A DNA stretch of 64,000 nucleotides from JANRIG01 sp033765235 (GTDB lineage: Bacteria > Bacteroidota > Bacteroidia > Cytophagales > UBA9547): the NCBI GenBank assembly GCA_033765235.1, contig JANRIG010000012.1, positions 8,190 through 72,189 of the forward strand. The letters are read 5' to 3'. Made by a program: the position numbers and the translations under genes. The notes beneath the pieces are model-generated. The model was not told the DNA's origin, ran no database searches, and was given only the letters and a program-made list of their open reading frames with translations. The first letter of the stretch is position 1. Every line of letters starts with the position of its first letter. This document shows positions 19,353 to 27,676 of the stretch, one piece after another.

Positions 19353-21026
19353 ATGATATTGAATAAGTATAGCCGCGTACTCACCCAAGATGAAACATTG
19401 CCGGCCTCACAAGCCATGCTCATAGGCTCAGGCATATCGCCCGATGATTTAGATAAACCTTTTGTAGGAGTAGGCAGCACAGGGTTTGACGGCAACCCTT
19501 GCAATATGCATTTGGTAAACTATGCAACTCTTGCCAAAAAAAGCATTTATGACGAAGGCATGGTAGGGTTGCAATTTACAACCATAGGTGTGAGCGACGG
19601 TATTACCAATGGCAATGACGGTATGCGATACAGCCTACCCTCGCGCGAAGTAATTGCAGACTCCATTGAGACCATATCCGGAGCACACTTTTACGATGCC
19701 TTAGTAACCGTAGTAGGATGTGATAAAAATATGCCGGGAGCCATTATGGCTATGGCAAGGCTCAACAGACCATCTATCATGATATACGGTGGCACTATCA
19801 ACGGAGGCGAATACAACGGTGAAAAACTAAACATAGTATCAGCCTTTGAAGCTTATGGCAAAAAGGTAGCGGGCAAAATGAATCCTGAAGATTTCAAAGA
19901 AATTATTAAACACAGTTGCCCCGGACCGGGAGCGTGTGGAGGTATGTACACTGCCAACACCATGGCATCGGCCATAGAAGCCATGGGAATGAGCCTTCCA
20001 TACAGTTCTTCGGCTCCTGCACGAAGCAATGAAAAGCAAAACGAATGTAAAAACATAGGAAAATACATTTTAAACCTATTAAAAAACGACATAAAGCCCA
20101 AAGACATTATGACCAAAGAGGCATTTGTAAATGCTATAAAGGTAGTGATAGTGCTTGGAGGCTCCACCAACGCTGTGCTACATCTGCTGGCTATGGCGCG
20201 CACAGTAAATGTACCCTTAGACTTGCAAGATTTTCAAAAAATAAGTGATACTACCCCTATGCTTGCAGACATGAAACCCAGCGGCAAATACCTCATGGAA
20301 GACCTATGGAATAATGGAGGTGTGCCTGCGGTAATGAAATATATGTTGCAAGAAAATATGCTTCACGGCAATTGCCTAACTGTGACAGGGAAAACACTCT
20401 CACAAAATCTATCAGAACTGAGAGGCCTGCCCGAACACCAAAAAATACTTCACCCTATGAATAATCCTATCAAAGCCACAGGGCACATACAAATATTATA
20501 TGGCAATATTGCTGTAAGAGGTGCTGTGGCCAAAATCACAGGCAAAGAAGGTGAAATATTTGAAGGACCTGCTATATGCTTCAACAGTGAAGCAGAGCTC
20601 AATGATGGAATAGCTACTAACAAACTCAGAGCAGGGCAGGTAGTAGTGATAAGATATGTAGGTCCAAAAGGAGGTCCGGGTATGCCCGAAATGCTAAAAC
20701 CTACATCTGCCATAATGGGGTTGGGGTTGGGTGATAAGGTGGCACTCATTACAGACGGCAGATTTTCAGGAGGCACACATGGGTTTGTAGTAGGGCATAT
20801 TACCCCCGAGGCTATGGAGGGCGGTGCACTGGCACTGGTACAAGATGGCGACATCATAAGCCTTGATGCTGTGAACAATAGTATAAATGTAAAACTTACG
20901 GACTATGAGCTTGAAAATAGAAGAAAAAACTGGGTAAAACCGGAATACCTTGTGAAATCAGGCTATCTTTGGAAATATATCAAAAATGTGCAAGATGCAA
21001 GTGAGGGATGTATCACTGATAGATAA
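19353..21026 (+). CDS. ilvD: Dihydroxy-acid dehydratase
   Basis: This 557-residue iron-sulfur enzyme converts 2,3-dihydroxy-isovalerate and its Ile counterpart to the 2-keto acids of valine, leucine and isoleucine synthesis. It shows [10 protein letters not shown] and [16 protein letters not shown] with cluster Cys residues, GGSTNAVLH, and the C-terminal [17 protein letters not shown] phosphate-like loop. Length is normal. No other ilv or leu gene is in the window. A CCCCCCC tract lies just before the ATG. Confidence 0.96.
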   Translation: MILNKYSRVLTQDETLPASQAMLIGSGISPDDLDKPFVGVGSTGFDGNPCNMHLVNYATLAKKSIYDEGMVGLQFTTIGVSDGITNGNDGMRYSLPSREVIADSIETISGAHFYDALVTVVGCDKNMPGAIMAMARLNRPSIMIYGGTINGGEYNGEKLNIVSAFEAYGKKVAGKMNPEDFKEIIKHSCPGPGACGGMYTANTMASAIEAMGMSLPYSSSAPARSNEKQNECKNIGKYILNLLKNDIKPKDIMTKEAFVNAIKVVIVLGGSTNAVLHLLAMARTVNVPLDLQDFQKISDTTPMLADMKPSGKYLMEDLWNNGGVPAVMKYMLQENMLHGNCLTVTGKTLSQNLSELRGLPEHQKILHPMNNPIKATGHIQILYGNIAVRGAVAKITGKEGEIFEGPAICFNSEAELNDGIATNKLRAGQVVVIRYVGPKGGPGMPEMLKPTSAIMGLGLGDKVALITDGRFSGGTHGFVVGHITPEAMEGGALALVQDGDIISLDAVNNSINVKLTDYELENRRKNWVKPEYLVKSGYLWKYIKNVQDASEGCITDR

Positions 21027-21053
21027 TGTATTCAAATCCAGATTACTATTGAT

Positions 21054-22658
21054 ATGCATAATATAGAAACTATATTCCTATTACTGCTATTTGTAAGTGT
21101 GCTGGCTGTATTTTCGCACAAGATAAATTTTCCTTTTCCTATATTATTGGTATTGGCAGGGTTAGCAATAAGCCTTGTGCCCGGATTGCCAGTGATAGAA
21201 CTAAAACCTGAAATTGTATTTTTACTTTTTTTGCCCCCTCTTTTGTATAGTGCTGCTTGGAACACCTCATGGAAAGATTTCAAAGCAAATTTAAGACCTA
21301 TATCGCTGGCAGCCATAGGGTTGGTGTTATTCACCACTTGCTTGGTAGCATGGGTAGCACATACTTATCTGCCTGGTTTTGGCTGGCCTGAAGCATTTCT
21401 GTTGGGAGCCATAGTAGCCCCGCCCGATGCAGCCGCAGCCACTTCAGTCACCAAAGGGCTTGGATTGCACCCGCGCACCATCACTATCATAGAGGGTGAA
21501 AGTTTGCTCAATGATGCCTCTGCACTCATAGCTTACAAATATGCACTTGCGGCATTGGCCACCGGCAATTTTATACTTTGGAAAGCAGGTGTAGACTTTG
21601 TATGGGTGTCTGCAGCAGGTATTGTTATTGGGTTAATTGTGGGCTATATCTTGTATTTGGTACATAAATTTATAGTAGATGACCCGGTGATGGAAACCGT
21701 ATTAACATTATTAACCCCATTTTTGTCTTATATTTTGGCAGAACATCTGCATGTATCAGGAGTATTGGCAGTGGTGGTAGCAGGACTGTTTTTAAGTTCT
21801 AAATCATCCAAAATATTTTCACATTTTACAAGGTTGCAAGCAGTTTCGGTATGGAAAACCGTAATTTTTATATTAGAAGGTATGGTGTTCATTCTCATAG
21901 GCTTACAGCTTAGGCAGGTTATAGTCACCATTCAAGATTATGAAATTACACAATTAATTGTATATGGGTTAGGTATAAGTTTCGTAGTTATGCTATTGAG
22001 GTTTATCTGGGTGTTTCCGGCAGCATATCTGCCGCGGTGGCTAAGCAAAAAGATAAGAGAAAGAGAAAAAACATTTAGCTACAAATATGTTATCATATTT
22101 TCATGGGCCGGTATGCGTGGCGTGGTTTCTATAGCAGCAGCAATGGCCATTCCACTTACATTAGCTTCAGGTACAGTATTTCCAAATAGAGATATTATCC
22201 TATTTCTCACCTTCAGTGTAGTGATTTTTACATTAGTATTTCAAGGTCTCACATTGCCATGGGTAATAAAATGGTTAAATGTAAAGCCATATTCGTCAGT
22301 AGAAGAAGAAAATATCATTAGGCGTAGGGTAGCCTCAGCAGCCATAGTATATATAGAAGAAAACCTATCTATGGGTGAGCTCACAGAAGATATTTTGGCC
22401 AGAATAAAGACAAAATATGAACTGAGAATAGACAAACTCTCTCAGACAGAGATAGTATTAGACAATGGTGCAGTTCACAATCAGGCAGACCGTATATTTC
22501 ATTTGTTTAATACAGCACAAATAAACCTAATAAAGACAGAACGTGAGGTTTTGGAAAAGCTGCGAAATGATGGCAGTGTCAATGAAGAGGTGTTGCGCAA
22601 ACTGGAATATGAGCTTGACCTTGAGGAGGCACGTCTCATGTTGGAGCGTCATTCATAA
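21054..22658 (+). CDS. Cation/proton antiporter, CPA1 (NhaP-like) family
   Basis: This 534-residue inner-membrane Na+(K+)/H+ antiporter has about 12 membrane helices in residues 1-395. Ion-site motifs are APPDAAAATSV and EGESLLNDASALIAYK, with the conserved NDA. A charged cytoplasmic tail of about 130 residues follows. It starts 27 nt after ilvD on the same strand, so co-transcription is possible although the functions are unrelated. It is convergent with the DUF2490 gene (6-bp gap). Confidence 0.9.
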   Translation: MHNIETIFLLLLFVSVLAVFSHKINFPFPILLVLAGLAISLVPGLPVIELKPEIVFLLFLPPLLYSAAWNTSWKDFKANLRPISLAAIGLVLFTTCLVAWVAHTYLPGFGWPEAFLLGAIVAPPDAAAATSVTKGLGLHPRTITIIEGESLLNDASALIAYKYALAALATGNFILWKAGVDFVWVSAAGIVIGLIVGYILYLVHKFIVDDPVMETVLTLLTPFLSYILAEHLHVSGVLAVVVAGLFLSSKSSKIFSHFTRLQAVSVWKTVIFILEGMVFILIGLQLRQVIVTIQDYEITQLIVYGLGISFVVMLLRFIWVFPAAYLPRWLSKKIREREKTFSYKYVIIFSWAGMRGVVSIAAAMAIPLTLASGTVFPNRDIILFLTFSVVIFTLVFQGLTLPWVIKWLNVKPYSSVEEENIIRRRVASAAIVYIEENLSMGELTEDILARIKTKYELRIDKLSQTEIVLDNGAVHNQADRIFHLFNTAQINLIKTEREVLEKLRNDGSVNEEVLRKLEYELDLEEARLMLERHS

Positions 22659-22664
22659 CAAAGA

Positions 22665-23411
22665 TTATAGTTGTATTTTTGCCTTTTTATTTACAGGTAA
22701 TTTTATCAGCCATGTAATATTTATGTAATATAGATTGGTGCGCTCACCGGCATCGTTATTTACCCATGTGATATACATAGGTCCTGCTTCAATATTTCCC
22801 ATATGAGGGGTATTTATGCCAACTGCTGCCAATGCCCAATTTTCGCTGTAAAAAGCTGCCCTTGGGTGTGTAATGGTAAAAAATACTTCATTATAGATGT
22901 TCAAATAAAATGTTTTGTTTAATGCTATATTGAGCCCTGCCAAATATCTGCCTCTCCATACAAAATTATATATATCTGCGGCTCTGTTTTCTATAAATCG
23001 CTGGTCGGTACGGAGCCTTTGATAAAGTGTGAATCTACTTGTTAAATGGATGTTATACATCAATTGGGCATGTATCCTATGCTCATTTCTATATAAATTT
23101 GTGAAGGGCATCAAGCGTTCATATACATAGGCAAGTGAGCAATTTATGTTATCAGAAATTTTATAACTAAGTGCATTTTCCACATATCCCATGAATGCCT
23201 CCGGCTTAGGATTTGTGCTGCCATGGTGTGGATGCAGGGTGTAAAATAAGAATAAGTCATAAGTTATACTTTTGCTCATACTTATACTTATGGCTTGTGC
23301 GTGAAACAGACCTTGATGACTGAGAGATTGTGCACCTGCAAGCCCACAAATGAGCCATACCATGCAGCCTGTAATGTACCTTAATGTAAATTTATACCAG
23401 AGAAAATGCAT
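22665..23411 (-). CDS. DUF2490 outer-membrane beta-barrel protein
   Basis: This 248-residue protein has an N-terminal signal peptide (hydrophobic residues about 12-26, ending GLAGAQ) and alternating amphipathic strands rich in Tyr, Phe and Arg. Blocks such as YERLMPF, NEHRIHAQL, RLRTDQRFIE and LAGLNIALNK fit the DUF2490 family, whose members are small outer-membrane barrels of unknown role. Its start lies 20 nt inside the upstream ArsC-like gene, so the two are translated from one message. It is the last gene of the four-gene cluster; an envelope role in metal or metalloid handling is only inferred. Confidence 0.7.
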   Translation of the reverse strand: MHFLWYKFTLRYITGCMVWLICGLAGAQSLSHQGLFHAQAISISMSKSITYDLFLFYTLHPHHGSTNPKPEAFMGYVENALSYKISDNINCSLAYVYERLMPFTNLYRNEHRIHAQLMYNIHLTSRFTLYQRLRTDQRFIENRAADIYNFVWRGRYLAGLNIALNKTFYLNIYNEVFFTITHPRAAFYSENWALAAVGINTPHMGNIEAGPMYITWVNNDAGERTNLYYINITWLIKLPVNKKAKIQL

Positions 23412-24003
23412 ACAACGTTTCAGTGGCTATTTGAGCACATCTGTCAAGGTATGCTTTGGCTTGCACAGGTGTGCCGTCATACAGCTTAGGGTCTTCATAA
23501 GTAGTAGATATTCTGGCACTTGCTCCCGGAATGAATGGGCAATTTGCATCTGCCTCTGAGCATGTCATAATGGCGCAAAAGTCACTTTTAGGATTTTCGG
23601 GAACATCATATATCTTAGAATAACAAATAATGGCGGGCTCTGTGTCGCTGTATCTCACTTCGTAGTGTGGATTGGGGATGTCATTTTGGCGAGATATATC
23701 AAATCCTATTTCTCTTAACGCACTTATGGCATTGGGGTGAAATGCGGTAGTCTCTGTGCCTCCGGAGTAGGTATTTATATGATGTATGCCGTAATATTCT
23801 GATGCTACCTTGCCCCATATTTGCCCCATGTGGCTGCGCCGAGAGTTGTGCGTGCACACATAGAGCAAATGTGCAGCCTTTTTGCTATTTATTTGTATGC
23901 AAATATATTCGCTAAGTTTTTGCAACAATATTTTTCTGTGCTCAGGTATTGAGCCAAAGTTGTTTACAAATGTTGAAATATGATTTTTTATACTACTATA
24001 CAT
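23392..24003 (-). CDS. ArsC-like LMW-PTPase-fold protein, cytoplasmic
   Basis: This 203-residue protein has the P-loop CTHNSRRS (Cys50) and a second Cys pair in CSEADANC (Cys148 and Cys155, C-x6-C), then a TTYEDPKLYDGTP stretch with the conserved Asp-Pro. This three-Cys layout matches thioredoxin-linked arsenate reductases of the Staphylococcus type (Cys10, 82, 89), and Bacteroidota relatives are often found in ars operons annotated as protein-tyrosine-phosphatase. There is no signal peptide. It begins 2 nt after the exported paralogue ends and overlaps the DUF2490 gene by 20 nt. Reduction of arsenate is the best guess; a true phosphotyrosine phosphatase is less likely given the Cys pair. Confidence 0.75.
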   Translation of the reverse strand: MYSSIKNHISTFVNNFGSIPEHRKILLQKLSEYICIQINSKKAAHLLYVCTHNSRRSHMGQIWGKVASEYYGIHHINTYSGGTETTAFHPNAISALREIGFDISRQNDIPNPHYEVRYSDTEPAIICYSKIYDVPENPKSDFCAIMTCSEADANCPFIPGASARISTTYEDPKLYDGTPVQAKAYLDRCAQIATETLYAFSLV

Positions 24004-24005
24004 TA

Positions 24006-24764
24006 TTATTTGGATTGTATTTTTGCTTTTTCAGCGTATTCTACTAATTTATTTTTTGTAATATTAAACACAAAAAACATTTCAGTAGCTATTTGTAAGC
24101 ATCGTTCATCATATTTCATAGCTTCTTGAGGTGTATTGTCGAAGTGCTTAGGATCATCATATGGTAGTGAAAACCGTGCATCAGCACCTTCTACCATAGG
24201 GCAACTTTTGTCGGCCTCGCTGCACACCATGATAGCACCAAAATCTGACTGTGGATTTTGCTGGTCGTTATATTTTTTAGAATACATCAGATTATTAGGG
24301 TACTGACTTCCATAACTTGCCTCCCACTTTACATTATTTCCTTCGTTGTTTGTCATTTTAGACATTACAAATCCAGCTCTTTTGAGTGCTGCTATGGCTC
24401 TTTCGTTAAAAGCTGATGCATTGGTACCTCCTGAAAATGACTCAAAATCTGTGACACCGTAATATACAGATGCTACTTTCATCCATATTTGCCCCATGTG
24501 GCTGCGCCGTGAGTTTTGAGTACATATCACTATGGCTTGTGTTTTTTTGTTTTGCGATTTATTTTGATATATCCATTCGGCAATTTCGGTAAGCTTTTGT
24601 TTTCGCTCATCGGGTATGGAAGCAAAATTTTCAGGTAGTTTTTTGCAATATTTATCTAATTTTTTATATAATTTAGATTGTGCTATTGCCAAGTTAGAAA
24701 GGCTTGATGCAGTGATAAAGGCAATTGCAAATACCCATTTTAGTAAATTGAATGTTTTTTTCAT
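24006..24764 (-). CDS. ArsC-like LMW-PTPase-fold protein with signal peptide
   Basis: This 252-residue paralogue of the next gene has the same catalytic layout: CTQNSRRS (Cys81) and CSEADKSC (Cys181, Cys188), plus SLPYDDPKHFDNTP. It differs in starting with a signal peptide (MKKTFNLLKWVFAIAFITA..., predicted cleavage after NLAIA), so it should be exported. The frame opens at 24797, but the ATG at 24764 gives a standard signal peptide and leaves 23 nt to the cysteine-rich gene. Arsenate reductases normally work in the cytoplasm with thioredoxin, so an exported form is odd; an envelope thiol partner would be needed. Confidence 0.74.
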   Translation of the reverse strand: MKKTFNLLKWVFAIAFITASSLSNLAIAQSKLYKKLDKYCKKLPENFASIPDERKQKLTEIAEWIYQNKSQNKKTQAIVICTQNSRRSHMGQIWMKVASVYYGVTDFESFSGGTNASAFNERAIAALKRAGFVMSKMTNNEGNNVKWEASYGSQYPNNLMYSKKYNDQQNPQSDFGAIMVCSEADKSCPMVEGADARFSLPYDDPKHFDNTPQEAMKYDERCLQIATEMFFVFNITKNKLVEYAEKAKIQSK

Positions 24765-24787
24765 TTCAGTATATATTTTTAATATAA

Positions 24788-24937
24788 TCAGCAACATTTA
24801 TTATTGGTAGAATTGCAGCAGCAAGTGCATGTATCATCACAGCAACAAGCACAATTACTGTGATAGCAATTGCATACCCTAGTATGTTGTATATTCAGCA
24901 AATCCGCTATCCATTTTTTGAGATTTATTTTTTTCAT
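24788..24937 (-). CDS. 49-residue cysteine-rich peptide, metallothionein-like
   Basis: This small frame starts at the ATG at 24937 and ends with TGA at 24788-24790. The first 20 residues are basic and amphipathic (MKKINLKKWIADLLN...). The last 28 carry 12 cysteines, at 22, 24, 29, 31, 32, 33, 37, 39, 40, 41, 48 and 49, in CxC, CCC and CC clusters separated by Asn, Asp, Thr and Ser. There is no signal peptide or lipobox. Such Cys density suggests thiolate binding of metals or metalloids, as in metallothioneins, though I recognise no known family. It leads a tight leftward cluster (23 nt to the exported ArsC-like gene). Confidence 0.7.
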   Translation of the reverse strand: MKKINLKKWIADLLNIQHTRVCNCYHSNCACCCDDTCTCCCNSTNNKCC

Positions 24938-24943
24938 AATATC

Positions 24944-24979
24944 TAAATTTAATTTATATTAATTGCCATATTGCAATAT
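24944..24979 (-). promoter_or_regulatory. Promoter with overlapping palindrome, upstream of the Cys-rich/ArsC cluster
   Basis: Minus strand: a -7-like TAAATTTA (24951-24944; last base differs from TAnnTTTG) is preceded, 22 bp upstream, by TTG (24976-24974). That TTG is inside the perfect 12-bp palindrome ATATTGCAATAT (24968-24979), as expected of a repressor site over the -33 region. The remaining bases up to 25170 show no other feature. Confidence 0.4.
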
Positions 24980-25170
24980 AACGATTTAAAGCAATGTAAA
25001 GTTCAATTTTTAGGTTAAATAATTGTTAAATTTATATTATCTTCTACTAATCCTACTTATATGTATAAGATTATGGGTGAATTGGGACCATACATGTAAG
25101 TATATGGTTTATTTATAAGTTATATAAATTGCAAATGTTTGGCAACATATAATAGATAAAAGTAAAGGTA

Positions 25171-26316
25171 TTATGTATCTAAATCACTGACTACTTGCCT
25201 GAAAGCCTGTAAAAATATATCTGCATCACTTTGATGCAATGCCAGCGAAGGCAATAATCTGATAGTATTTTTATTAGATGATTTGCCGGTAAATATTTTA
25301 TGCTTGTTCAGCAACGCAGATGACACTGCATCTGCCGGGCGATCAAGTTCTATGCCTATCATTAGCCCTTTGCCTCTCACTTCTGCTATATGTGGCAAGT
25401 CTTTTACTTGGCTTATTATATAATCACCCATGGTAGCAGCATTGCCCATAAGATTTTGATTTTCAATTACTTCTAACACTGCTAAGGCAGCAGCACAAGC
25501 CAAGTGATTGCCTCCGAAGGTAGTACCCAACATGCCATGCTTGGCAGCAAATATAGGGGAGGCAATGATACCAGCTACCGGAAATCCATTGCCCATGCCT
25601 TTGGCCATAGTATAAATATCAGCATTTGTACCTGCATGATCATGCGCAAAAAACAACCCTGTACGCCCATACCCACACTGCACAGAGTCTGCAATATACA
25701 CAGCACCATACTCATGACATAAAGCACGTATGGCTTGCAAAAATTCGTGGCTTGCCACATTAATGCCTCCTACACCTTGTATGCCCTCTACTATTACAGA
25801 TGATACCTCATGACCATATACTTTGAAGTACTGTATCAGTTTTTCTACATTATTAAATGGTAGAAATACTACATTATCTGTAGCATTTACAGGAGCCACA
25901 ATCGTAGGGTTATCAGTAGCTGCTACAGCAAGCGAGGTACGCCCGTGAAAAGACTTACTGAAAGCCACCACTTTTTTGCGTCCGTTATGAAATGAGGCTA
26001 ATTTGAGCGCATTTTCGTTGGCCTCTGCTCCGGAGTTGCATAGAAATAGTTGATAGTCAGTTTTTCCTGATATTTGGCCAAGTTTTGTGGCTAACTCCTC
26101 TTGAATAGGTATTTTAATGGAATTAGAATAAAACCCCAACAGTTGCAACTGCTCTACGATACGTTTTACATAGTGTGGGTGGGTGTGCCCAATGCTTATC
26201 ACAGCGTGGCCTCCGTACATATCAAGGTATTGTACTCCTTGCTCATCCCACACATAGCTTCCCAGTCCTTTATGTATGGTTATAGGGTATAGTGGATATA
26301 CATCAATCAGTTTCAT
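25171..26316 (-). CDS. argD: Acetylornithine/succinylornithine aminotransferase family protein
   Basis: This 381-residue class III PLP aminotransferase is of the Bacteroidota ArgD type, which makes N-acyl-ornithine in arginine synthesis. It opens MKLIDVYPLYPITIHKGLGS, with YLDMYGGHAVISIGHTHPHYV, CNSGAEANENALKLA, FHGRTSLA, and the PLP Lys239 in MAKGMGNGFP. The Asp that contacts the pyridine nitrogen is kept (Asp210), but the common D-E-(V/I)-Q is D-S-V-Q here. Other arg genes are absent from the window. Its start overlaps the end of the MFS transporter gene by 4 nt (ATGA), so the two are coupled. Confidence 0.88.
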   Translation of the reverse strand: MKLIDVYPLYPITIHKGLGSYVWDEQGVQYLDMYGGHAVISIGHTHPHYVKRIVEQLQLLGFYSNSIKIPIQEELATKLGQISGKTDYQLFLCNSGAEANENALKLASFHNGRKKVVAFSKSFHGRTSLAVAATDNPTIVAPVNATDNVVFLPFNNVEKLIQYFKVYGHEVSSVIVEGIQGVGGINVASHEFLQAIRALCHEYGAVYIADSVQCGYGRTGLFFAHDHAGTNADIYTMAKGMGNGFPVAGIIASPIFAAKHGMLGTTFGGNHLACAAALAVLEVIENQNLMGNAATMGDYIISQVKDLPHIAEVRGKGLMIGIELDRPADAVSSALLNKHKIFTGKSSNKNTIRLLPSLALHQSDADIFLQAFRQVVSDLDT

Positions 26317-27620
26317 ATTAATGAAGGGTTAGTAACAATATTTTTTGGAATTTTTATCTTATAAATGGTAAATAATGAAATGATGAAAAACACACCAAGC
26401 ACCACTATACTGTTGCGTGCACTTCCTGTAATTTGCTCTATGAATCCGTACATGAAAGTGCCCAGTACTATACTAAGGTTGTATAATATTTCATAAAAAC
26501 TAAAAAATGAAGCAGTATCGCTGATGCCTTCGGGAAGCAACTTTGAAAATGTAGCTCTTGAGAGCGACTGTATGCCACCCATCACCAGCCCCACGGCTAT
26601 AGCAAGTATATAAAACTCCAATCCGTTGGTCACAAAGTATCCTCCGCCACAGATACCTATCCAAATACATATCTGTATCATAAGCGAAGCAATATTGCCC
26701 CACTTTTTGGATATCGCTGCAAATATATATGCCCCTGCTATGGCTATGATTTGCAGTATGAGCACAGTAGCTATCAGGTTTGAAGAAGGCAGATGCAGCT
26801 CTTTTTCGGCAAATATGGTAGCTACGTACATAACAGTGAGCACCCCTGTATTATAAAAAAAGAAAGATATCAAGAATATTTTGAGCTGTGGCAATGCCCA
26901 TATACGCCGTGCCACTTTGCTCAGGTCATTTATACTGTTTTGCATCCATTGCTTGCCCATAGTAGCATTAGGTATGTCTTTGGGTAAATGATAAAATGTA
27001 TATTGAGCAAATAATATCCACCATACTCCGACACTTAAAAAAGAGAGCCGCGAGGCTAATCCGGGCGAAATATTGCCATACCATGATGGCTGCAGCAGCA
27101 TGGTAAGGTTGAATATTAGTAGCAATACACTGCCTATATACCCGAGTGTGAATCCTTTGGCACTTATAGCGTCAAACCTGTCGGGGGTGGCTATCTGAGG
27201 CAAGTATGAACTATAAAACACCCAACTGCCCCCAAAACCTAGCCCTGCCAATACAAACATGATTATGGACAATGATATGGTGGAAGTCTCAAAAAAGTAC
27301 AATGTGATACAAGATAGCCCGCCGAGCCAACAAAAAAACTGCATGAATGCCTTTTTGCGCCCACTGCTGTCGGCCAGTGAGGTAAGTATGGGATTGAGTA
27401 GCACTATGAGCAAAAAACTAAATGAAAGTGCATAAGAGTATAATACGGAGTTTTTTATATTTATACCTAAAAAATCTATCATGTCGCCTCCTGTGCTATT
27501 CACAGCTACATTGGCATAATATACAGGAAATATAGATGAGGTTATTACAAGATTGTACACAGACACTGCCCAGTCATACATGCACCATGCATTCACTATT
27601 TTAGGCGAGTTTTTTTCCAT
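26313..27620 (-). CDS. MFS transporter, UMF1/Atg22-like family
   Basis: This 435-residue inner-membrane protein has about 12 helices. The opening NAWCMYDWAVSVYNLVITSSIFPVYY is the signature of the UMF1 family of major facilitator proteins, with LADSSGRKKAFM as the loop 2-3 motif. Substrate is unknown; relatives are suggested to move amino acids or other small metabolites. It precedes argD with a 4-nt overlap, which may hint at an amino-acid link. It is divergent from wecB across 56 bp. Confidence 0.85.
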   Translation of the reverse strand: MEKNSPKIVNAWCMYDWAVSVYNLVITSSIFPVYYANVAVNSTGGDMIDFLGINIKNSVLYSYALSFSFLLIVLLNPILTSLADSSGRKKAFMQFFCWLGGLSCITLYFFETSTISLSIIMFVLAGLGFGGSWVFYSSYLPQIATPDRFDAISAKGFTLGYIGSVLLLIFNLTMLLQPSWYGNISPGLASRLSFLSVGVWWILFAQYTFYHLPKDIPNATMGKQWMQNSINDLSKVARRIWALPQLKIFLISFFFYNTGVLTVMYVATIFAEKELHLPSSNLIATVLILQIIAIAGAYIFAAISKKWGNIASLMIQICIWIGICGGGYFVTNGLEFYILAIAVGLVMGGIQSLSRATFSKLLPEGISDTASFFSFYEILYNLSIVLGTFMYGFIEQITGSARNSIVVLGVFFIISLFTIYKIKIPKNIVTNPSLI

Positions 27621-27638
27621 ATATTATTTATCCAATTG

Positions 27639-27646
27639 CAAAACTA
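27639..27646 (-). promoter_or_regulatory. -7 box for the UMF1-argD unit
   Basis: TAGTTTTG on the minus strand, 19 nt before the ATG codon at 27620. It lies 3 nt from the plus-strand box for wecB. Confidence 0.4.
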
Positions 27647-27649
27647 ACT

Positions 27650-27657
27650 TAGCTTTG
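27650..27657 (+). promoter_or_regulatory. -7 box for wecB
   Basis: TAGCTTTG on the plus strand, about 20 nt before the TTG start of wecB. No -33 TTG at standard spacing was found. Confidence 0.4.
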
Positions 27658-27676
27658 CACAAATTTTTATATTACT

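Noticed and set aside
25090..25112. CCATAC...GTATATGG hairpin as a terminator after argD
   Set aside because: It lies beyond the argD stop on the wrong side for a strong T-run and the stem is imperfect.
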